Below, in pieces: positions 45,191-53,752 of a DNA stretch of 64,000 nucleotides. This DNA is from Beijerinckiaceae bacterium RH AL1. Its GTDB lineage: Bacteria > Pseudomonadota > Alphaproteobacteria > Rhizobiales > Beijerinckiaceae. Under the pieces are notes generated by a model. That model ran no database searches. It saw nothing but the letters and a program-made list of their open reading frames with translations, and had not been told where the DNA came from. The translations under genes and the position numbers were made by a program. The DNA lies in assembly GCA_901457705.2 (NCBI GenBank), contig LR590083.2, positions 2,418,597-2,482,596 on the forward strand, written 5' to 3'. The number at the start of each line of letters is the position of its first letter. Within the stretch, counting starts at the first letter, position 1.

Positions 45191-46422
45191 CCCACCGCGT
45201 TCGGCGAAAAGGCGGTGAAGCGGAGATAATACTTCGTATCCGGCGTCGCACCGGAAAGACTGGCGTCATCCGCCGGGGCCTGCTCCGGAAAACCATCAAC
45301 GGTGGAATTGGTCGCCGCGGCACTTCTTACCGGCGAGCCAGACAGAGCGATCGCCTTCGTGACCGGCGACACGACATCCGCGGTATTCGTGATCTGGTTC
45401 CAGCCGGCGGTCGTTGGCTGGCTGGCTCCGGGCGCATAGTGCCTTGAACGTTCGTCATCGAACTTGATCGAGTAGGATTGATCTCCGTTTGCATCGGCGG
45501 AGATCGCGGAAACGATGCTGGCAAGCGAGAAATCGTAGCTGTCGGTGAGGGTGCCGGAGGCGCCGTATACGGCCACCTTGACCGAGATTCCGGTGCCGTT
45601 GGTCAGATCCTGGAACAGCAGCGGCTCCAGCGAGCCGGCGCTGACCTTCAGGTCGAGGTCGCCGAACGAGACCTTGCCGGCGCCGCTCGGAGCGGAAGGA
45701 CCAAGCAACTGGGATTGATCGAACGAAGCCGAAGCGACATCGACCCAGCCCTGTGCACCATTGCTCTGCCCGATCACCAAGCCGTTGGCCGTGAACTGCG
45801 CAACGACCCTGTCGGCGGCCGAGCTGACGTCGGTATTGGCGACGTCGGACAGGCTCGTGCCGCCGGCGGTCGCATCCAGCTTGGTGGCAGCATAGCTTGC
45901 CGAAGGCTTGGACACGGCAAAGACCTTCGTCGTGTCGGTCGGCAAGTTGGTGATCTGGTTCCACGAGGCACTCGTGCTGGTGCCGGAGCTTCCCGGCGCG
46001 ATCACCTGTTCTTTCAAGGCACTATAGGCCAGCGAGACGTTGTGGACGGCCGATTGCTGCAAGCCGTCAATGGACAAGCTGTCGCTTTGGCCGATAGCCT
46101 GCCTGAAGGTGTCATCGACCGCGAGTGACGAGCCATCGAAACCCAAAAGCTCGACATTGCTCCATGACGTACCGCTTTCCAGCATCTGATCGAGCTTTGT
46201 CGTCAGGCTGCTGGACCCCAGCGTGAAGCTCAGATTAGAGAGTGTCACCCCGCCGGCGCTTGCGCTACTGGTCGAAGGCGGGCCGCCGGAATTAGAGGCG
46301 CCGAACCGCACGTTCGTTACTGCAAATAACGAACCCCCATCAGTGCTATAAACCTGGCCGGAGGCGTCGGTGAAGCGAAGATAATACTTAGTATCCGGCG
46401 TCGCACCGATCGCATTGCTCAT
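45187..46422 (-). CDS. Two-module unknown protein, weakly Hcp-like, truncated at its 3-prime end
   Basis: 411 residues from ATG 46422 (AGG seven bases upstream), with no signal peptide, almost no cysteine, and rich in Ser, Thr, Ala and Asp. N-terminal motif GATPDTKYYLRFTDASGQVY recurs at the very C-terminus as GATPDTKYYLRFT and then breaks off. A WNQITN motif occurs twice (about residues 155 and 342). Two modules of about 100 residues (LSNLSFTLGSSSLTTKLDQM ... and VSFGDLDLKVSAGSLEPLLF ...) are weakly reminiscent of Hcp tube-protein beta barrels. The repeat of the N-terminal motif at the break suggests a third unit was lost when the AraC fragment was joined here. No type VI secretion genes are in the window, so the assignment is tentative. 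Confidence 0.55.
   Translation of the reverse strand: MSNAIGATPDTKYYLRFTDASGQVYSTDGGSLFAVTNVRFGASNSGGPPSTSSASAGGVTLSNLSFTLGSSSLTTKLDQMLESGTSWSNVELLGFDGSSLAVDDTFRQAIGQSDSLSIDGLQQSAVHNVSLAYSALKEQVIAPGSSGTSTSASWNQITNLPTDTTKVFAVSKPSASYAATKLDATAGGTSLSDVANTDVSSAADRVVAQFTANGLVIGQSNGAQGWVDVASASFDQSQLLGPSAPSGAGKVSFGDLDLKVSAGSLEPLLFQDLTNGTGISVKVAVYGASGTLTDSYDFSLASIVSAISADANGDQSYSIKFDDERSRHYAPGASQPTTAGWNQITNTADVVSPVTKAIALSGSPVRSAAATNSTVDGFPEQAPADDASLSGATPDTKYYLRFTAFSPNAVG
45213..46410 (-). repeat. Direct repeat of about 40 bp at both ends of the two-module gene
   Basis: The blocks at 45213-45252 and 46371-46410 share GATAATACTT and GTATCCGGCGTCGCACCG with only two or three differences. They encode the repeated GATPDTKYYLRFT motif and could support recombination that changes module number. 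Confidence 0.7.
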
Positions 46423-47189
46423 TTTCACACCTATTTATTTAGCTGCTTGACTATATTTCTATTGCATCACATTCGATTTGTTTTGGGCTAACACTTTACT
46501 TTATCGAATTATATTAACAGTAAAACGAACGCTCGTCCTAAGCATTCTGGACTAAGATGCACAACCATACGATAGTATAAGGTGGAACATGCCCGCGTCG
46601 ACGATTTGATCTAATGCGGAGGTTGCTAACTGAAAAAAGCAAGCTTCGCCAGTCCGCGCCCGCTCGAAATAATTGACTGGGCGTCTCAGCTGAGGTGGTT
46701 CAGGGAACTAGACTGATGCGGTTTCGACGAAAGAAGGCGAGTAACTACGGCCGCTCGCGCGGCAGCCTCGCTTCCGTCCCGCGCCGGCCGGTCGAGCATC
46801 CAGGTCTCGAGCAGGCTACCGAAAGATCGTTGCCGCAACGGGTGGCTATGGGAAAGAATGCCCGGATGCGGCGGGCTTCGTGCGTCCGACATTGAGACCG
46901 CATCCCGGAAAGTACATGCGCCAGCCCGCTCGATCGATATCCCTTTGGTCAAAAACGAGACCTGTTGCGACAGAGCGGCAGCGCCAGAACCGTTCTCGAC
47001 GACCTCTTAGCTCACCCTGGCCTCGACGCTGATCGTCTTCTTGATAGTCGGCGGGACGCTCGTCATTCTGCTGAGCTTGCGCGCGCCTGATGGAGCGGAC
47101 CTGCTCGCATGCAGGGACGACCTGAGCCATTGCGCCCACAGCCCGCGGCGGGTCATGATCGTGCCTCCGACCCCCACAAAAGAGCGGCC
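46423..47189. other. AT-rich control region and gene-poor stretch
   Basis: 46430-46680 is markedly AT-rich for this window and probably carries the promoter of the two-module gene (a TATAAT on the minus strand at 46508-46513, no clear -35). On the plus strand at about 47011-47189 a short frame without ATG encodes a membrane-helix-like stretch (LASTLIVFLIVGGTLVILLS) and ends overlapping the next gene by four bases; it could be a small gene with a TTG or CTG start, or a remnant. Confidence 0.35.
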
Positions 47190-48806
47190 ATGAAACAGCT
47201 ATTCGGTCTCGTCGGCCTCGGCTACGCGGCGGCGTGGACGACGGCGCTGTGCGCCGACCCGCTCGTCCTGAACCGCCTCGAGGCCAGCGGCTCGCCGGCG
47301 ACGGGCTACACGATCACGATCCCCGGCGCGACGAAAGGCACGGCGGCCGACGCCTTCCATATCGATCCGGGCTACCTCCCGGCGCTCTTCGGCGACATCT
47401 CCTGCCCGGCGGGCTCCGGCAGGTGCTCCGTCCTCTCCATCGACCTCCGCGATGTCGGCGCTGGCCCCCAGCGCGGCGTCGGACAGCTCGGCCGCATCAC
47501 CGCCACCTACCCCGCGGCGATGCTGAGCACCAAGCGCGACGCCTTCCGCGTCCAGCTCGGCGACTGTCCGCCGTCGCTCGAGTTCGACCACGAGCCGACC
47601 GGCACGCCGAATGCCGCGTCGGCCGCCATCACCGGCTGCATCAGCACCCCGCCCGGCCGCTACAGCGGCAACTCCACGTGGCCCGACATCGGCATCGCCG
47701 GCATCGCCAATGCCGGCAACGCCAGCAAGTCGACCGTCGCGATGATGGGCTATGCCGGCGTGTCGGTGAAGGGCGGCTTCGCCGAGGCTTGGAACGGCGT
47801 CCTCGCCAACGCGCCGCCGGGTACACGAGAGATCGACGGCGCCGGTTTCGACTTCGCGCACCTCTACGGGGTCGAAAACGATATCAACATCCGGTTCGGC
47901 TCCGCGATCGCCGCGACGAAGACCACGGCAGCGAGCAAAGGCGCCGCGGTCGCAGTCGCCTCGACCGCCGGCATTGCCGTCGGCCAGGCCGTGGACGACG
48001 GCAAGCCGAGGGGCAGGAGCGGCGTGCCGGGATCGCCCGTCACGACCGTCAAGAGGATCGACGGCAGGATGCTGACCCTCTCCCAGCCGGTCGACGTCCC
48101 ACGAGGTGCGACGCTGACCTTCCGCGCCGCTCTCACCGGCGATGTCGCCGGTTTTTCCTCCTACTATTCCGGCGAGACGAACACGCTCGGAAACTCCATC
48201 TCGTTCTGGACGCGCGGCTCGGCGACGGCGCATTGGAACTTCGTCAATGTCTCGGACAACGGCGCGGCCGACGTCTTCGCCCTCGTCGGCGCGCAGGGCA
48301 TGGCCGGGCCGGCCAACAGCCAGCAGATCCTGTTGAAGTGCGTGGGCGGCACGGGCGCGATCGGGGCCGGCGGCAGCGACCAGGTCTGCGGCACCATCCG
48401 CGGCATCGCCGACGGTACGCTGCATCTCGCGGCGCCCGGCGGCGTGGTGATCGATGCCTCGATCAAGAGCGACGCTCCGCCTTCGCAATTCTGGACGCAC
48501 GATGCGTCGCCGAGCGCGGTGACGGTCGCGGCCGGCGGGACGCTGGCGCTGCCGCCGGGATCGGGAATGGTCGTGCTGCGCGAGGACAACAGGGGGAACG
48601 AGTGCATCTTCCTGGCCGGCGTCGGCGCCACGATGCTCGTCAGCCAGCTGCAATCGTCCTGCGCCAACGCCCCGGCTGCCGGCAAGCTCTCTCTCGCCTA
48701 CAGCTCGAGCGTCAACAACGGCGCCGGCGGTTATGTGATCGCCAACAATCTCGGCGCGGCGGACCTCATTGCCGTGAGCAGCACGCGGCTGTCGGCCAAG
48801 AACTGA
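47190..48806 (+). CDS. Secreted protein of unknown function, 538 residues
   Basis: Signal peptide MKQLFGLVGLGYAAAWTTAL, then CADP; the mature protein is rich in Gly, Ala, Ser and Thr with many short beta-like segments, for example NSISFWTRGSATAHWNFVNV and NSQQILLKCVGGTGAIGAGG. Cysteines occur in pairs (ISCPAGSGRC; one pair near the end). The composition suggests a beta-sandwich or beta-helix surface or phage-tail-like protein, but I recognise no family. The long frame on the opposite strand and that at 47234-48928 overlap it in other frames and lack this structure. Confidence 0.65.
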   Translation: MKQLFGLVGLGYAAAWTTALCADPLVLNRLEASGSPATGYTITIPGATKGTAADAFHIDPGYLPALFGDISCPAGSGRCSVLSIDLRDVGAGPQRGVGQLGRITATYPAAMLSTKRDAFRVQLGDCPPSLEFDHEPTGTPNAASAAITGCISTPPGRYSGNSTWPDIGIAGIANAGNASKSTVAMMGYAGVSVKGGFAEAWNGVLANAPPGTREIDGAGFDFAHLYGVENDINIRFGSAIAATKTTAASKGAAVAVASTAGIAVGQAVDDGKPRGRSGVPGSPVTTVKRIDGRMLTLSQPVDVPRGATLTFRAALTGDVAGFSSYYSGETNTLGNSISFWTRGSATAHWNFVNVSDNGAADVFALVGAQGMAGPANSQQILLKCVGGTGAIGAGGSDQVCGTIRGIADGTLHLAAPGGVVIDASIKSDAPPSQFWTHDASPSAVTVAAGGTLALPPGSGMVVLREDNRGNECIFLAGVGATMLVSQLQSSCANAPAAGKLSLAYSSSVNNGAGGYVIANNLGAADLIAVSSTRLSAKN

Positions 48807-48830
48807 GAGGCTCGCCGCTCGGCGATCGCG

Positions 48831-49775
48831 CTAGGCGCGCGCCGCGCAGGCTTTGCGGCGTCCGCCGGCGCGGTCCGCGTGGCTTGGGGTGTCTCGAACA
48901 GACAGCGTGTCCTTCGCGAGCGCGATGAAGCGGCGCAGGCCCTGGAACATGAAAGCGTCGCGGCGGACGACGAACACGGTCGCCGCGGCGCGCTCCCGCG
49001 CGTCGAGCGCGTGCAGCGCGACGCGCCCGAGCGTGGCGGCGGAGGCGACCACGCCGCGCGGCAGCAGCGCCACCCCGACGCCGCCGGCGATGCAGCCGAT
49101 GATGCCGTCGAGCGTGCCCATCTCCATCAGGCGCATGTCGACGCAGCCGCGTCGCGACAGCACCTCGCTCGTCCGCTGGCGATAGGAGCAGCCGGCGCGG
49201 AAGACCAGCGCCCTGACGCTGCCAGCGGCGAGAAGCGCCAGCAGCTGCTTGCGCGTCGCGATATGCGGCGGCGCGACGAGGACCAGCTCTTCGTCGACCA
49301 TCGGGGTCGCGACGAGCGCCGCGTGCCGGATGGGCCCGGTGACGAAGGCGCCGTCGAGCCTGCGCGCCAGGACACGGTCGACGAGGTCCTGCGTCGGCCC
49401 GGTCTCGATGCCGAGATCGACCTTCGGGCAGGCGGCGGCGAAGGCGCCGACGAGGGCGGGCAGACGAAGCGCCGCCGTCGTCTCGAGGCAGCCGACGCGA
49501 AGCTCGCCGGCCGGCTCCGCCTGGTCCTGCACGACATGCTGCGCCTCGGCGAGCAGCTCGGCGATGCGCGTGGCATAGGGCGCGAGCTGGCGCCCGGCCG
49601 CGGTCAGCGTCACGCCCTTCTTCGATCGATCGAAGAGTTTGGCACCCAACTGAGCTTCGAGAGCCTGGATCCGCTGGGTGACGTTGGACTGAACCGTGTT
49701 GAGCTCGAGCGCCGCACGGCCGATCCCGCCGGAGCCGGCGACGGCGGAGAAGAAGCTGAGGTCGGTGCTGTTCAT
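48831..49775 (-). CDS. LysR-family transcriptional regulator
   Basis: 314 residues. HTH: MNSTDLSFFSAVAGSGGIGR, AALELNTVQSNVTQRIQALE, AQLGAKLFDRSKKGVTLTAA. The substrate-binding domain follows. ATG 49775 is the family start; upstream codons lie in the divergent intergenic region. It is divergent from the nitronate monooxygenase gene (102 bases between starts), so it probably controls that gene and itself. The C-terminal 25 residues (DRAGGRRKACAARA) are basic and unconserved. Confidence 0.88.
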   Translation of the reverse strand: MNSTDLSFFSAVAGSGGIGRAALELNTVQSNVTQRIQALEAQLGAKLFDRSKKGVTLTAAGRQLAPYATRIAELLAEAQHVVQDQAEPAGELRVGCLETTAALRLPALVGAFAAACPKVDLGIETGPTQDLVDRVLARRLDGAFVTGPIRHAALVATPMVDEELVLVAPPHIATRKQLLALLAAGSVRALVFRAGCSYRQRTSEVLSRRGCVDMRLMEMGTLDGIIGCIAGGVGVALLPRGVVASAATLGRVALHALDARERAAATVFVVRRDAFMFQGLRRFIALAKDTLSVRDTPSHADRAGGRRKACAARA

Positions 49776-49877
49776 GCCGGCGATCTCAAATGCAGATGGA
49801 TATGATCTAAAATCATCGCTTCTAGCGAACACGATGCTGGTGTATCCGTGACTGTGAGACGAAGCAAGGAGCACGAC

Positions 49878-50858
49878 ATGGCCATCGCGACACGCCTCAC
49901 GCGCCGCTTCGGCATAGAGCACCCGATCGTGCTGGCCCCGATGGTGCCGGCGGCGGGCGGCGCCCTCGCCTCCGCCGTGGCCGAGGCCGGCGGCCTCGGC
50001 TTGCTCGGCGGCGGCTATGCCGATCGCGCGTGGTTCGAGGCGCAGTCGGCGAAGGTCACGCGCGACGATGTCGGCATGGGGTTCATCACCTGGTCGATCC
50101 CCGACGTGCCGGGCTTACTCGAGGAGGCGCTCGCAAGGCACCCGCGGGCGATGATGCTGTCCTTCGCCGATCCCGCCCCCTACGCGCCGACGATCAAGGC
50201 GGCGGGCGTCCCGCTGATCTGCCAGGTCCACACGCTCGAGCAGGCGTTGCGCGCCGTCGACGTCGGAGCGGACGTCGTCGTCGCGCAGGGCACGGAGGCG
50301 GGCGGCCACGGGCTCGCGGCGCGCTCCACCCTGCCCTTCGTGCCCGCCGTGGTCGATGCGCTGGCGACGCGCGCGCCCGACGTGCTCGTGCTCGCCGCCG
50401 GCGGTATCGGCGATGGCCGCGGGCTCGCCGCCGCCCTCATGCTCGGCGCCGACGGCGTCCTCATGGGCACGCGCTTCTGGGCGACGCGCGAGGCCGTCAT
50501 CCCGGAGGCGGCGAAGCACAAGGTGCTCGCGGCGACCGGCGACGAGACGATCCGCACCTCGGTCTACGACATCGTGAAGGACAAGCCTTGGCCTGCGGGC
50601 TACACCGGGCGCCAGATGCGCAACGCCTTCATCGAATCCTGGCACGGCCGCGAGGCCGAGCTCGCCGCCGTCCGCGCCGAGGAGCTGGCGCGCGTCACCG
50701 GCGCCTGGGACGGCGGCGACTTCGACACCGCGAACGTCACGGTCGGCGAGACGATCGGGCTCGTGCGCGACCTGCCGTCGGCCGGCGAGATCGTCCGCCG
50801 CACCGTCGCGGAAGCCGAAGCGGCGCTGCGCGCGGGCAGCGCGAAAATTGCCGCCTGA
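49878..50858 (+). CDS. Nitronate monooxygenase family flavoprotein
   Basis: A 326-residue FMN-dependent TIM-barrel enzyme that oxidises nitronates or similar anions. The FMN-site motifs are IVLAPMVPAAGGALASAVAE, VVVAQGTEAGGHG (with the conserved catalytic-region His) and VLAAGGIGDGRGLAAALMLG, ADGVLMGTRF. AAGGAG lies seven bases ahead of ATG 49878. A tautomerase-like gene follows 84 bases downstream on the same strand. Physiological role is probably detoxification of nitroalkanes or propionate-3-nitronate (family knowledge). Confidence 0.85.
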   Translation: MAIATRLTRRFGIEHPIVLAPMVPAAGGALASAVAEAGGLGLLGGGYADRAWFEAQSAKVTRDDVGMGFITWSIPDVPGLLEEALARHPRAMMLSFADPAPYAPTIKAAGVPLICQVHTLEQALRAVDVGADVVVAQGTEAGGHGLAARSTLPFVPAVVDALATRAPDVLVLAAGGIGDGRGLAAALMLGADGVLMGTRFWATREAVIPEAAKHKVLAATGDETIRTSVYDIVKDKPWPAGYTGRQMRNAFIESWHGREAELAAVRAEELARVTGAWDGGDFDTANVTVGETIGLVRDLPSAGEIVRRTVAEAEAALRAGSAKIAA

Positions 50859-50942
50859 CGAAGGTCGCCATCGTCACCGGCCTATCGCAGGGCGATGGTA
50901 GGCCGCACGCCGACGCACAACTCCAGCCGAAAGGACATCATC

Positions 50943-51332
50943 ATGCCCCTGCTTCGCTTCGACCTCGTGCAAGGTCGCTCGAGCGACGAGATCAAGACGC
51001 TCCTCGACACCGCCCACGAGGCGATGGTGGAGGCGTTCAAGGTGCCGGTCCGCGATCGCTACCAGGTCGTGCACGAGCACCCGGCCGCGCATCTCGTCGT
51101 CGAGGACACCGGCCTCGACATCCCCCGCACCGACAAGCGGGTGTTGATCCAGGTCACCAGCCGGCCGCGCAGCCGCGAGATGAAGGAGACGTTCTATCGC
51201 CTGCTCGCCGAGCGCCTCGAGGCGCGGTGCGGCATCGCACCGACGGACCTCGTCGTCTCGATCGTCGTGAACGGCGACGAGGACTGGTCGTTCGGACACG
51301 GCCGCGCGCAGTTCCTCACCGGAGAGCTCTGA
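50943..51332 (+). CDS. Tautomerase-superfamily protein (4-oxalocrotonate tautomerase-like)
   Basis: 129 residues. After Met removal the N-terminal Pro of MPLLRFDLVQGRSSDEIKTL would be the catalytic base, as in the superfamily. The middle FKVPVRDRYQVVHEHPAAHL and C-terminal LVVSIVVNGDEDWSFGHGRA match the Tautomerase_2 group. ATG 50943 is chosen to place Pro at position 2; the 16 upstream codons do not fit. Probably co-transcribed with the nitronate monooxygenase. Confidence 0.8.
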   Translation: MPLLRFDLVQGRSSDEIKTLLDTAHEAMVEAFKVPVRDRYQVVHEHPAAHLVVEDTGLDIPRTDKRVLIQVTSRPRSREMKETFYRLLAERLEARCGIAPTDLVVSIVVNGDEDWSFGHGRAQFLTGEL

Positions 51333-51348
51333 CCCGACTAGCGTCTGG

Positions 51349-52191
51349 TCAGAGGACCGCGAGCTTGTCGGCGGTTGCAGAGGCGCCGGCCTTGCGGAAG
51401 AGGAAGCGCTGACCCGGCACGGGTGCCAGCGTGTCGCTCAGGCCGCCGACGCTTTCCGCCGCGCCGAGCGCCAGGCAGCCGTCCGCGGCGAGGCTCCCGG
51501 CGAGGTTCGCCAGCACGCGCCGCTTCGTCGCGACATCGAAATAGATGAGCACGTTGCGGCAGAAGACGACGTCGAAGGCGCCGAGGTCGCGGAAGCCGGT
51601 GACGAGGTTCTGCGGCCGGAACGTCACCTTGGCGCGCAGATGGTCGGCGATGTGCCAAAAGTCGCCCTCGCGCCGGAAGTAGCGCAGCAGCAACGCGATC
51701 GGCACGCCGCGCTGGACCTCGAACTGGCTGTAGATGCCGCGTCGCGCCGTGTCGATCATCGCATGCGAGAGATCCGTCGCCAGGATCTCGACCTGCCAGC
51801 CGGCGAGCCGCCGCGCCTGCTCGTCGAGCAGCATGGCGATCGAGTACGGCTCCTGCCCGCTGGAGCAGCCGGCGCACCAGAAGCGCAGCCTGCGGCGCTC
51901 GGCGCGGGCCGCGAGCAGCGCCGGCAGGATGGATTGCGCGAAGCCCTCGAAGAACGCCTTGTCGCGGAAGAACGACGTCTCGTTGATGGTGAGCGCCTCG
52001 GCCGTCGCGCGGGCGAGATCGGAGCACGGTTCGCGGGTGATGGCCTCGGCCAGGGCATCCAGCGTCGCGACGCGCTCGCGACGCAGGACCGGGGCGAGCC
52101 GGTCCTCGACGAGGTAGCGCTTGTCCTCGTCGAGCGACAAGCCGGCCGTCTCCTGCGCGAAGCGGCGGATGAGCGCGAAGGCCTGGCTCAT
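51349..52191 (-). CDS. cheR: Chemotaxis protein methyltransferase CheR
   Basis: 280 residues. The SAM-dependent methyltransferase methylates glutamates on chemoreceptors. N-terminal helical domain, then ALTINETSFFRDKAFFEGFA, RFWCAGCSSGQEPYSIAMLL (SAM site), VEILATDLSHAMIDTARRGI, and FDVVFCRNVLIYFDVATKRR. ATG 52191 overlaps the cheB stop by four bases. Last gene of the che operon. Confidence 0.93.
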   Translation of the reverse strand: MSQAFALIRRFAQETAGLSLDEDKRYLVEDRLAPVLRRERVATLDALAEAITREPCSDLARATAEALTINETSFFRDKAFFEGFAQSILPALLAARAERRRLRFWCAGCSSGQEPYSIAMLLDEQARRLAGWQVEILATDLSHAMIDTARRGIYSQFEVQRGVPIALLLRYFRREGDFWHIADHLRAKVTFRPQNLVTGFRDLGAFDVVFCRNVLIYFDVATKRRVLANLAGSLAADGCLALGAAESVGGLSDTLAPVPGQRFLFRKAGASATADKLAVL

Positions 52192-52847
52192 GACAGTCTC
52201 CGCGTGCGGCCGAGCGAGCCGACGATGTCGCGCGCCATGGCTGCGGGCTCGAGGATGGCGGAGGCGAGATCGGCCTTGGCGACCGCGCCCGGCATGCCCC
52301 ACACCGCAGATGTCGCCTTGTCCTGCACGAGCACGCTGCCGCCGGCCTCGACGATCGCGCGCGCGCCTTCGAGGCCGTCCTTGCCCATGCCGGACAGCAC
52401 GACGCCGAGCGTGCGCGCGCCATGCGACTGCGCGCCGGACTTGAACATGATGTCGATCGCCGGCCGATAGAGGTCGTTGCGCGTGCCGAGCGCCAGCAGG
52501 ATGCCGACCTCGCTGCCGGCGCGCGAGAAGCACATGTGGCGGTCGCCGGGCGCGAAATAGACGGTCCCGACGTCGAGCCGGCGATCGCTGGTGACGACCT
52601 CGGCCTCGACGCCGCATGTGCGCGCGACATGCGTGGCGATGAGCGGCATCAGGTCGGAGGGCAGATGCAGCGTGACGCAGACCGGAAGCCGATCGATGAC
52701 CGGGGCAAGCCCCTGCACCAGCGTGACGAGCGCCTGCGGGCCTCCCGTCGAGGCGCCGACGAGGATGATGCCCGGCGGCAGCAGCGCGCGGCGCCTCAGC
52801 ATCCGCGGCGCCGTTCGTGGCCTCGTGAGCGCGACCGTCTCGGCCAT
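52188..52847 (-). CDS. cheB: CheB methylesterase domain protein lacking a receiver domain
   Basis: 219 residues, equal to the catalytic half only. Catalytic triad Ser33 in LVGASTGG, His61 in CVTLHLPSDLM and Asp157 in GMGKDGLEGA. Classical CheB (about 350 residues) has an N-terminal receiver that controls activity; here only 20 Arg-rich residues precede the esterase. Activity may be constitutive or controlled by the separate CheY in the operon. Coupled to cheR by ATGA. Confidence 0.88.
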   Translation of the reverse strand: MAETVALTRPRTAPRMLRRRALLPPGIILVGASTGGPQALVTLVQGLAPVIDRLPVCVTLHLPSDLMPLIATHVARTCGVEAEVVTSDRRLDVGTVYFAPGDRHMCFSRAGSEVGILLALGTRNDLYRPAIDIMFKSGAQSHGARTLGVVLSGMGKDGLEGARAIVEAGGSVLVQDKATSAVWGMPGAVAKADLASAILEPAAMARDIVGSLGRTRRLS

Positions 52848-52869
52848 GGCAAGGCTCCGGCCTCCCGCG

Positions 52870-53241
<372 letters not shown>

Positions 53242-53272
53242 GGCGATCAATCCAAGCTGTGCGCGGACAGGC

Positions 53273-53752
53273 TCACGACCTGCCGAAGGTGAGGACCCAA
53301 TCCAAGTCAAGGACGGGGAGGATCATGTCGTCGAGCCGATGCACCGAGGAGATGCGCGCGGCGTCGGGGCCGAGGTGCGGCGGGATCTCGATCTGGCTGC
53401 CGCGATCGAGCGTCAGCACGTCGCCGACCTCGTCGACGACGAGCGCGAAGCTCTCGCCGCCGTGCTCGACGCCGACGGCGAGCTTCGAGGTCTCGACCGC
53501 ATGGGGATCGTTGCGCAGCCGGCGGCGCAGGCTGATCGCGGTGACGATCTTGCCGCGCAGGTTGACGAGGCCGAGGATCTGGTATGGCGCCAGGGGCACC
53601 GGCGTCACGGCGACGATCTCGAACACGGTGTGGATCGCCTCGACGGTGATCCCGTAGACGCGCTTGTCGATCGTGACCGTGAAGCAGCGCAGGTCCGCGG
53701 TGAGGACCGGCGTGGCGCCGACGGCGGCGGCGACGGCAGGAGCAAGGTTCAC
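53273..53752 (-). CDS. cheW: Chemotaxis coupling protein CheW
   Basis: 159 residues, GTG start at 53752 overlapping the cheA stop by four bases (GTGA). CheW fold: CFTVTIDKRVYGITVEAIHT, PYQILGLVNLRGKIVTAISL, then SFALVVDEVGDVLTLDRGSQ. It links receptors to CheA. Confidence 0.92.
   Translation of the reverse strand: MNLAPAVAAAVGATPVLTADLRCFTVTIDKRVYGITVEAIHTVFEIVAVTPVPLAPYQILGLVNLRGKIVTAISLRRRLRNDPHAVETSKLAVGVEHGGESFALVVDEVGDVLTLDRGSQIEIPPHLGPDAARISSVHRLDDMILPVLDLDWVLTFGRS

Noticed and set aside
46686-47139. Short frames on both strands before the 538-residue secreted protein
   Set aside because: No ribosome sites or domains, overlapping each other in different frames.
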